Part shown: positions 7,244 through 12,393 of the stretch, in pieces
Position numbering within the stretch: position 1 is the first letter of the stretch
Layout: each line of letters begins with the position of its first letter
Assembly (NCBI GenBank): GCA_033813475.1
Contig: JAPXRP010000127.1
Coordinates: forward strand, 1 to 12,393
Source of the DNA: JAAYBR01 sp033813475
GTDB taxonomy: Bacteria > Hydrogenedentota > Hydrogenedentia > Hydrogenedentales > CAITNO01
Reading direction: 5' to 3'
Length of the DNA: 12,393 nucleotides
The notes under the pieces: generated by a model
Database searches by the model: none
What the model saw: only the letters and a program-made list of their open reading frames with translations
What the model was told of the DNA's origin: nothing
Made by a program: the position numbers and the translations under genes

Positions 7244-9430
7244 ATGAATGTCCGCATCCCCGCCCTGCTTGTCCCCTGCGCCCTGATCGCGGCCGCCGCC
7301 GCGTTTGCGGCCGACCCTGTCCCGCCGGTCAAGGTGGGCGTGTTCCCCCAGGAAGTCGCGCGTGCCTACGCCGGCAAGGACGGCCTTCCCGGCGCCGTGC
7401 TCGGCGTCACCCTGGCGGACGGCGTCCCCGTGGTCCGCTGTGACGGCGGTTCCTTCGCCCTGCGCGACGGGAAATTCGCCCCCTCGGACCATGCCTGGGC
7501 CCGTCTCGCGGTGGTGCCCGGCGCCGGCGGATATGCGCTCCTCCGGCCCGGCGCAAAGGACGCACTGCCGGAAAACGCGCTGGAAATGAACCACTGGACG
7601 CCCGATGCGCCCGATCCCGCCGTGCTGGGCGGTCCCGCGGGTCTTTTCGTTCGCCGGGAAGACGGCACCTATGAGAAGACCGTGGCCGACGACGGCCTGG
7701 GCCGGCTCTGGGGCACGTCGGACGTGCGCGGCGTGGCCGTGGCCGCCGATGGCGCGCTGTGGTTCGCCACGCGTGCCGGGCTTGCCCGGCGCGCGGACGG
7801 CCAGTGGTCCTTTTACACGGGCGCCGAAGGGCTGCCCTACGACGACATCACCTGCCTCGCCGCGGGCGGCGACGGCTCCCTGTGGGCGGGCACCACGCGC
7901 GGCGCGGTCCGGTTCAAGGACGGCCAGTGGAGCTACCGCCAGGGGCGGCGCTGGCTGCCGGACGACAACGTGACGGGCATCGCCGCGGACGCGCAGGGGC
8001 AGGCCTGGGTCGCCACGAAGAAGGGCCTGGGGTGGATCGGCCACCAGCCCATGACCCTGTGGGAGAAGGCCGCCTTCTACGAGGACGAGATGGAGCGCCT
8101 CATCCGCCGCACGGAATACGGCTATGTTTCCGAGGTGGGCCTGAAGACGCCCGGGGACAAGAGCGAGGTCATCCTGACGGACAGCGACAACGACGGCCTC
8201 TGGACCGCCATGTACGGCGCGGGCGAGTGCTTCGCCTACGGCGCCACCAAGGACCCGGCGGCCAAGGACCGCGCCAAGCGCGCCTTTGAGGCCCTGCGCT
8301 TCCTCCAGAAGGTCACCCAGATGGGCGACGTCAGGCCGCCCGAGGGCTATGTGGCGCGCACCATCCTGCCGGGCGACGGCCCCGACCCCAACGAGGGCCG
8401 GCTGGAAAGCGACAAGCGGCACAAGGCGACGAACGACAGCCTGTGGAAAATCTACGAGCCGCGCTGGCCGAAAACCGCCGACGGCAAGTGGTTCTGGAAG
8501 AGCGACACGAGCAGCGACGAGCTGGACGGCCACTACTTCTTCTACCCGCTGTACTACGAGCTGGTCGCGGAGACGGAGGAGGAGAAGGCCCGCGTGACGG
8601 AGGTCATCCGCAGCCTGACGGACCATCTGGTCGCCAACGGTTTCCGCATGATTGACCACGACGGCACGCCCACGCGCTGGGCCATCTACGACCCCTTCTC
8701 CCTGAACAACGACCCGAACTGGTGGTCCGAGCGCGGCCTGAAATCCATCAGCATCCTCGCCTACCTCGCCGCGACGGAGTTTGTGACGGGGGACGCGAAG
8801 TACGGCGAGCTCGCCCGCGAGCTGGTGGACAAGCACGGCTACGGCCACAACGCCATGCGCTACAAGACCCACTTCGGCCCCGGCTCCGGCAACCAGTCCG
8901 ACGACGAGATGGCCTTCATGTGCTACTACCTCTTCATGCGGTACAGCAAAGACCAGGCGCTGAAGGAGCAGATGCTCTACTCGTTCTATTCGGCCTGGAC
9001 CGTTGAGCAGCCCGAAATGAACCCCTTCTTCAACTTCTGCTACGCCCCCTTCGGCGCGGGCGCCACGCACACGAACCCCTGGGGCACCCACTCCATCGAG
9101 CAGTGGCCCGGGTGGCTGGCGGACGCCGTCTTCACGCTGAAGGACTTCCCCCTGGACCGCGTCGGCTGGGGCCACCAGAACAGCCACCGGAAGGACCTGC
9201 TCCTGCTGCCCCGCCAGCAGGCCTCGGAGCCCTATGAGCCCGCCGGCCGCGTGCGCGGCAGCCGCAACAACGGCAAGACCCTCCCCGTCTCCGAGCGCTT
9301 CTTCCACCACTGGAACACCGACCCCTGGACCCTCGACTACGGCGGAAACGGGGGAACCCTCGGCAGCGGCACCGTCTTCCTCCTGCCCTACTACATGGGC
9401 CTCTACCACGGGTACATCGCCAAGGACTAG
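7244..9430 (+). CDS. Secreted beta-propeller / alpha-alpha-toroid fusion protein
   Basis: This encodes 728 residues. The ATG follows AGGAG (7231-7235) with 8-base spacing. Residues 1-22/23 form a Sec signal peptide (Arg4, Ala-rich core, AFA before Ala23-Asp24). Residues about 120-266 hold repeated blades of the two-component-regulator propeller type: segments of the form I-A-A-D-x-x-G-x-x-W-x-A-T-x-x-G-L recur at about 40-residue spacing, each followed by a D/G-Q-W strand. No membrane helix, kinase or response-regulator domain follows, so this is not a hybrid sensor. Residues about 270-728 are helix-rich with Trp/Tyr/His/Asp motifs such as SDTSSDELDGHYF (420-432) and DHDGTPTRW, suggesting an alpha/alpha-barrel as in six-hairpin glycosidases and polysaccharide lyases. 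Similar uncharacterised proteins occur, as I recall, in Planctomycetota and Hydrogenedentota. A glycan-binding or glycan-cleaving role outside the cytoplasm is inferred; Asp425, Glu426 and Asp428 are candidate active-site residues. Confidence 0.8.
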   Translation: MNVRIPALLVPCALIAAAAAFAADPVPPVKVGVFPQEVARAYAGKDGLPGAVLGVTLADGVPVVRCDGGSFALRDGKFAPSDHAWARLAVVPGAGGYALLRPGAKDALPENALEMNHWTPDAPDPAVLGGPAGLFVRREDGTYEKTVADDGLGRLWGTSDVRGVAVAADGALWFATRAGLARRADGQWSFYTGAEGLPYDDITCLAAGGDGSLWAGTTRGAVRFKDGQWSYRQGRRWLPDDNVTGIAADAQGQAWVATKKGLGWIGHQPMTLWEKAAFYEDEMERLIRRTEYGYVSEVGLKTPGDKSEVILTDSDNDGLWTAMYGAGECFAYGATKDPAAKDRAKRAFEALRFLQKVTQMGDVRPPEGYVARTILPGDGPDPNEGRLESDKRHKATNDSLWKIYEPRWPKTADGKWFWKSDTSSDELDGHYFFYPLYYELVAETEEEKARVTEVIRSLTDHLVANGFRMIDHDGTPTRWAIYDPFSLNNDPNWWSERGLKSISILAYLAATEFVTGDAKYGELARELVDKHGYGHNAMRYKTHFGPGSGNQSDDEMAFMCYYLFMRYSKDQALKEQMLYSFYSAWTVEQPEMNPFFNFCYAPFGAGATHTNPWGTHSIEQWPGWLADAVFTLKDFPLDRVGWGHQNSHRKDLLLLPRQQASEPYEPAGRVRGSRNNGKTLPVSERFFHHWNTDPWTLDYGGNGGTLGSGTVFLLPYYMGLYHGYIAKD

Positions 9431-9448
9431 ACCGGCGCGCCTTGCGCG

Positions 9449-9478
9449 TTGAAAGTCCTCCCGCGGGCCGGGGATAAT
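9449..9478 (+). promoter_or_regulatory. Putative sigma-70 promoter of comEC
   Basis: A -35-like TTGAAA (9449-9454) and a -10-like GATAAT (9473-9478) are 18 bp apart; each matches the consensus at five of six positions. Transcription would start near 9485, about 50 bases before the preferred comEC start. The -10 overlaps the loop of the perfect inverted repeat 9459-9495. Support is by eye only. Confidence 0.45.
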
Positions 9479-9495
9479 GACCCCGGCCCGCGGGA
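9459..9495. repeat. Perfect 15-bp inverted repeat with 7-nt AT-rich loop
   Basis: The left arm (9459-9473) and right arm (9481-9495) are exact reverse complements and almost wholly G/C; the loop is ATAATGA. It begins 28 bases after the propeller gene stop. There is no T-tract on either strand, so it is not a standard intrinsic terminator. In read-through mRNA it would form a very stable hairpin. In DNA it frames the putative comEC -10 element and could serve as an operator. Confidence 0.9.
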
Positions 9496-9536
9496 CGGAC
9501 CGCGGCATCGGGGAACCGGGACGGAAACGCGCGCGC

Positions 9537-11936
9537 ATGAACAGACACTGGGTGGTCATGGCCCTCGGTCTCGTCGGGGGTATTGCCTTGGGGGGGCGGC
9601 TTTCCCCCGGTTACGCGGCTTCCCCGGGCGCCGCCGCCTTCTGCTGGGGTCTTGCCCTGGTTTGGACCGCCGGGCGCATGCCGCTGCGCGACGTGGTTGC
9701 CGTGTTTGGCTGCTGCGCGGGTGTGGGGGTCCTCCTCCTCCCTTTGTCCGCGCCGCCGCGCGACGGCGACGCCCTGGCGCGCGCCGCCCTGCGGCACAAC
9801 GGTTCCCTCTGCACCTTGGAGGGAACGGTGCGCGACGCCCCCGCCATAATCCCCTCCGGCGGCCTGTGCCGCTTCGTGCTGAGCACGGAGTCGGTGCGGC
9901 ACGGGGGGAGTGTCCTGCCGGTGGCGCCGTCGCGCTGTCTCGTGTACTGCGCCGCGCCGGAGTTCCTGCCGGTGGACGGGGACCGCGTCCGGGTCACGGG
10001 CGCCCTGGACCCCGTCTTGTCCGGCGTGAACCACCGGGTGCCCTCCTATGAGCAGGTCATGCGGCGGCGGGGCGTGTTCACGCGGATCACCGCCAAGCCC
10101 CGCGACCTCCGCCGGCTGGAAGACGCCGGGGCGGGGCTTCGGTCCCTCGTCTGCCGTCTGAGGCAGGCGCAGGCCCGCGCCTTTCTCCAGGCGCTTCCGG
10201 AGTCTGCGGTGCCCTTTGCGCTGGGAGTGTGGCTCGGCGAGCGCTCCGGTCTTGACCGCGAAACGAACCTTGCCTACGTCCACTCGGGAACGGTGCACAT
10301 CCTCTCGGTGTCCGGCATCCACGTCGGGCTGGTCTATCTGGCCCTTTCCTTTCTGGCCGGGCTGGCGGTGAAGTCCCCGAAACACCGCGCTGTGCTGGTT
10401 TTGGCGGGGGTGTTTGTTTTTGCCCTGGCGGCGGGGGCGCGTCCGGCCACCCTGCGCGCCGCCTTCATGGCGGCGGTCGTCGTCTGCTATGACCTCTTCG
10501 ACCGGGAACCGGACATCCCCTCGGCGCTGGGCATTTCCGCCGTTGTCCTGCTCGCGGCAAACGCCTCATCGCTTTTCGACGCGGGGTTTGTGCTCAGTTA
10601 CACGGCCATGGCGTCCCTGCTGCTGTTCCAGCAGCCGGTGGCGGAACGTCTGGGGCGGCTTCCCCGGGGACTCGCCAGCGCCGCCGCCACCGGCGTCTCC
10701 GCGCAGCTTCTCACCGCCCCCGTGGCCGCGGGGTATTTCCAGGTGCTTCCCCTGGCGGGGCTGCTGGCCAACCTGGTGGTGGTGCCCGTGCTGGGGCTGG
10801 TGCTGTGGCTGTGCCTCGCCGTGTCCCTGCTGGCGCCCGTGCTGCCCGGACTGGCCCCCCTTCCGGGACACGCCTGCGCGCCCCTGATCGCCTTCATCGA
10901 GGCCGTCGTCCGGTGGGCGGGCAACATGCCGGGGGGGCACGCCGTGGTGCCGCCGCCGACAGTGCCCGCGCTCTTCTGCTGGACCGCCGCCTGTCTCTTT
11001 TTCCGGCAGTGGCTCCTCGCCCGCCCCTCCCCGCGCCGCAACGTCTCCGCAGCCCTGGTCCTCTTCGCCGCCGCCCTCTTCCTTTGGCGGCCCGGATACC
11101 CGGCGGGGACGGTGGATTTTCTGGACGTGGGACACGCGGACGCGGCGTTTCTCATGACGCCCAAGGGGGGCACGATGCTGATAGACGGGGGAAACCGGGT
11201 GGCCAACGCCGATTCGGGGCGGGACACGGTGGCCCCGTTCCTGCGCGCCCACGGCGTCCGCAAAGTGGACGCCGTGGTGGTCACCCACGCCGATGGCGAC
11301 CACATCGGCGGCGTCTTCCACATTGTGGGGCATTTCCCCGTCGGCGCGGTCTGGCTGGGCCCGGAGCCGGTGAAACCGGAGGCGCTCGAGGATGACCTGA
11401 TCAATCTTTGCGGAGAACGGGGCGTCCACGTGCGCCGCGTGGCCGCCGGGGAGGACATCCCGCTGCCCGGGGCCCGGGTGGAGGTGCTGCACCCGCCCGC
11501 AGACGGGCTTCCGGGCGCGGAGGCAAACGACAACTCGCTGAGCCTGCGCGTGTCCTGGGAGGGGCTGTCCGTGCTTTTCGCCGGGGACATCGAGCGGCGG
11601 GGGGAGCGGGCCCTCGCCGGACGGGACTGCGCGGCGGCGGTGCTCAAGTCCCCGCATCACGGGTCGGCCACCTCGAACAGCGGGGAGCTTCTGCGGGCCG
11701 TCCGTCCGGCGGCTGTGGTGGTCTCCACCCGCCGCACCTCGCGCTGGCGTGCCGTGGGAAAGGGGGTGATGGAGACCTTCGCGGAGCACCGCATCCCCGT
11801 GTGGCGCACGGACTGGCAGGGCGGCATCCGCCTGCGCGCGGAGGACGGCACGCTGGTGCTCACCGGCGCGCGGGAGCGGCTGGGATACTCCCTGAAGCCG
11901 CCGCCCGAACCGGACAGCCTGCCCGCCCCTCCCTGA
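9537..11936 (+). CDS. comEC: ComEC/Rec2 competence DNA-uptake channel
   Basis: This is an inner-membrane protein that carries one strand of incoming DNA into the cytoplasm during natural transformation. From Met at 9537 it has 799 residues; a frame-compatible ATG at 9477 would add 20 polar residues. I prefer 9537 because the first membrane helix follows at once, and 9477 lies in the loop of a very stable hairpin upstream of the likely transcription start. Domains in order: three N-terminal membrane helices (about 1-75), a soluble DUF4131/OB-like part (about 80-165), a multi-helix Competence domain (about 200-520) with the signature GTVHILSVSGIHVGL, and a C-terminal metallo-beta-lactamase-like domain (about 535-785). 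The last has DVGHADA, IDGG, THADGDHIGG (583-592), FAGDIE and LKSPHHGS, so its metal ligands look intact. The usual DVGQGDA motif reads DVGHADA here. No other competence gene is in the window. Length fits the family, with no frameshift. Confidence 0.93.
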   Translation: MNRHWVVMALGLVGGIALGGRLSPGYAASPGAAAFCWGLALVWTAGRMPLRDVVAVFGCCAGVGVLLLPLSAPPRDGDALARAALRHNGSLCTLEGTVRDAPAIIPSGGLCRFVLSTESVRHGGSVLPVAPSRCLVYCAAPEFLPVDGDRVRVTGALDPVLSGVNHRVPSYEQVMRRRGVFTRITAKPRDLRRLEDAGAGLRSLVCRLRQAQARAFLQALPESAVPFALGVWLGERSGLDRETNLAYVHSGTVHILSVSGIHVGLVYLALSFLAGLAVKSPKHRAVLVLAGVFVFALAAGARPATLRAAFMAAVVVCYDLFDREPDIPSALGISAVVLLAANASSLFDAGFVLSYTAMASLLLFQQPVAERLGRLPRGLASAAATGVSAQLLTAPVAAGYFQVLPLAGLLANLVVVPVLGLVLWLCLAVSLLAPVLPGLAPLPGHACAPLIAFIEAVVRWAGNMPGGHAVVPPPTVPALFCWTAACLFFRQWLLARPSPRRNVSAALVLFAAALFLWRPGYPAGTVDFLDVGHADAAFLMTPKGGTMLIDGGNRVANADSGRDTVAPFLRAHGVRKVDAVVVTHADGDHIGGVFHIVGHFPVGAVWLGPEPVKPEALEDDLINLCGERGVHVRRVAAGEDIPLPGARVEVLHPPADGLPGAEANDNSLSLRVSWEGLSVLFAGDIERRGERALAGRDCAAAVLKSPHHGSATSNSGELLRAVRPAAVVVSTRRTSRWRAVGKGVMETFAEHRIPVWRTDWQGGIRLRAEDGTLVLTGARERLGYSLKPPPEPDSLPAPP

Positions 11937-11951
11937 CCGGCCTTTTTTTGC

Positions 11952-12012
11952 GATACAGGGACAGTGAACATGTCGGTATCCCTGTCATAATGCACTCATT
12001 CTGTTTCCCTGT
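11952..12012. repeat. Cluster of ACAGGGA/TCCCTGT heptamers and overlapping inverted repeats
   Basis: ACAGGGA occurs at 11955-11961 and its reverse complement TCCCTGT at 11979-11985 and again at 12006-12012. The first pair can form a 7-bp stem. An alternative stem combines GATAC (11952-11956) with GTATC (11976-11980) and GACA (11960-11963) with TGTC (11971-11974). The two folds exclude each other. This may be a multi-site operator or a regulatory RNA fold; no regulator is identifiable. Confidence 0.5.
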
Positions 12013-12081
12013 GCCGGATACAACCGGAACTGGGGAGTGCGCAGGCCCACCGTCACTTCGTGCGGAATACTATCGTTCCTG

Positions 12082-12109
12082 TGGACATGGTGTGCACATG
12101 CTCTATACT
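12082..12109 (+). promoter_or_regulatory. Putative sigma-70 promoter in the right-end intergenic region
   Basis: TGGACA (12082-12087) and TATACT (12104-12109) are separated by 16 bp; each differs from consensus at one base. A transcript would start near 12116 and run into the A-rich stretch and out towards the right edge. Its product could be a gene beyond the window, the possible gene at 12306, or a non-coding RNA. Confidence 0.45.
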
Positions 12110-12264
12110 GCCCGCCGTTTTTCCTCGGGCCGGAAGCATACATCGAAAAACTCGATAGTCAATAAAGTCAAAATTCGCCGCGAACGTCTAATAAAACAAC
12201 AGCCAACCAAACGATCGCATGGTCTGGGATTCTTTTCCTCTGCAAGAAGGCATTGTCTGGGGAT

Positions 12265-12306
12265 ATGAATGACTCCATGGAGACTATCGCACAATTACGG
12301 GGTTAA
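12265..12306 (+). CDS. Possible 13-codon leader ORF
   Basis: ATG at 12265 opens a frame MNDSMETIAQLRG that stops at TAA 12304-12306. The stop shares its last A with an ATG at 12306, a TAATG overlap typical of translational coupling. GGGG at 12259-12262 is too close for an ideal ribosome site. It could be a leader peptide, a broken N-terminus, or chance. Confidence 0.2.
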   Translation: MNDSMETIAQLRG

Positions 12307-12393
12307 TGTCCCTCCGGACGGGGTCTTTTCTGCGCGACTGGGCCGCCCCGTTTGGAGTTCAGCAAGAGGTGGCCCCCCCCCTGGAAACGCCAC
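12306..12393 (+). CDS. Possible start of a hypothetical gene (3' partial)
   Basis: From ATG 12306 the frame stays open for 29 codons to the window edge and starts MSLRTGSFLRDWAAPFGVQQ. It overlaps the stop of a 13-codon ORF by one base and lies about 190 bases after a plausible promoter. No family is recognisable from so short a piece, and a run of nine C (12373-12381) makes the frame sensitive to sequencing error. Two other frames are also partly open here. Confidence 0.25.
   Translation, partial: MSLRTGSFLRDWAAPFGVQQEVAPPLETP

Larger units (their letters stand above)
11937..12305. other. Less GC-rich intergenic region without a convincing complete gene
   Basis: After the comEC stop the base composition falls visibly, with A-rich tracts around 12141-12215, unlike the coding DNA before it. 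It holds a T7 run (11943-11949) without a good preceding stem, a cluster of ACAGGGA/TCCCTGT heptamers, a plausible + strand promoter, a small 5-bp hairpin (12142-12156), and a possible 13-codon ORF (12265-12306). Short frames on both strands lack family resemblance and coding-like third-position bias. It may be a long regulatory region or encode a small RNA. Confidence 0.6.

Noticed and set aside
9477..9479. Upstream ATG as comEC start
   Set aside because: It lies in the loop of a 15-bp perfect hairpin and inside a likely -10 element, and adds 20 polar residues before the first membrane helix.
7136..9559. Minus-strand open frame of about 800 codons antisense to the propeller gene
   Set aside because: Same cause; it crosses the propeller gene and the hairpin, has no recognisable domain, and the + strand gene has a signal peptide, Shine-Dalgarno motif and blade repeats.
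11934..11950. T7 run just after comEC as an intrinsic terminator
   Set aside because: Only a 4-bp CCGG/CCGG pairing with a long loop precedes it.
11408..12268. + strand open frame overlapping the end of comEC and running into the intergenic region
   Set aside because: Its first half is an out-of-frame reading of the metallo-beta-lactamase domain of ComEC and the rest shows no protein-like pattern.
12103..12294. 63-codon minus-strand frame in the right intergenic region
   Set aside because: No Shine-Dalgarno motif, no coding-like base bias and no recognisable family.
12315..12331. Minus-strand AGAAAAGACCCCG resembling a conserved 23S rRNA segment
   Set aside because: The similarity covers only about ten bases and the flanks do not resemble rRNA.

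Overview
The window is GC-rich bacterial DNA. All seven convincing genes lie on the + strand, and the open antisense frames are by-products of the strong G/C bias at third codon positions. Most genes have a clear Shine-Dalgarno motif. Secreted, poorly characterised carbohydrate-active proteins sit next to single housekeeping genes (bS21, flavodoxin, ComEC). That mix suggests an environmental heterotroph of the Hydrogenedentota/Planctomycetota/Verrucomicrobiota kind. This is an inference from gene content only; there is no rRNA gene to settle it.

Left part (1-6063): a probable carbohydrate operon. It begins with a 5'-truncated amidohydrolase-superfamily protein whose C-terminal half resembles uronate isomerase. 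Eighteen bases later comes a secreted protein of about 770 residues that looks like a DUF6259-type putative glycosidase. After a further 64 bases comes a secreted GH36/melibiase-like enzyme. In the latter, the Lys of the usual K-x-D nucleophile motif is replaced by Glu, so its substrate may not be an ordinary alpha-galactoside.

Middle (6064-7110): a long-chain-type flavodoxin with substitutions in its FMN-binding loops, then an isolated rpsU (bS21) unit. That unit has a near-consensus sigma-70 promoter, a leader of about 125 nt with competing hairpins, a GTG start and a perfect intrinsic terminator.

Right part (7111-11936): a secreted protein joining a two-component-regulator-type beta-propeller to a predicted alpha/alpha-toroid domain, then a complete ComEC/Rec2 DNA-uptake channel. 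Between them is a perfect 15-bp inverted repeat whose 7-nt loop holds a plausible -10 element. It argues that comEC starts at 9537 rather than at the upstream ATG.

Right end (11937-12393): a less GC-rich stretch with no convincing complete gene. It contains repeated ACAGGGA/TCCCTGT heptamers, a likely + strand promoter, a weaker opposing promoter, a possible 13-codon leader ORF and perhaps the start of a gene that runs off the window. I found no mobile element, CRISPR array, tRNA or rRNA. The most novel material is the uncharacterised secreted enzymes and the regulatory DNA around comEC and at the right edge.
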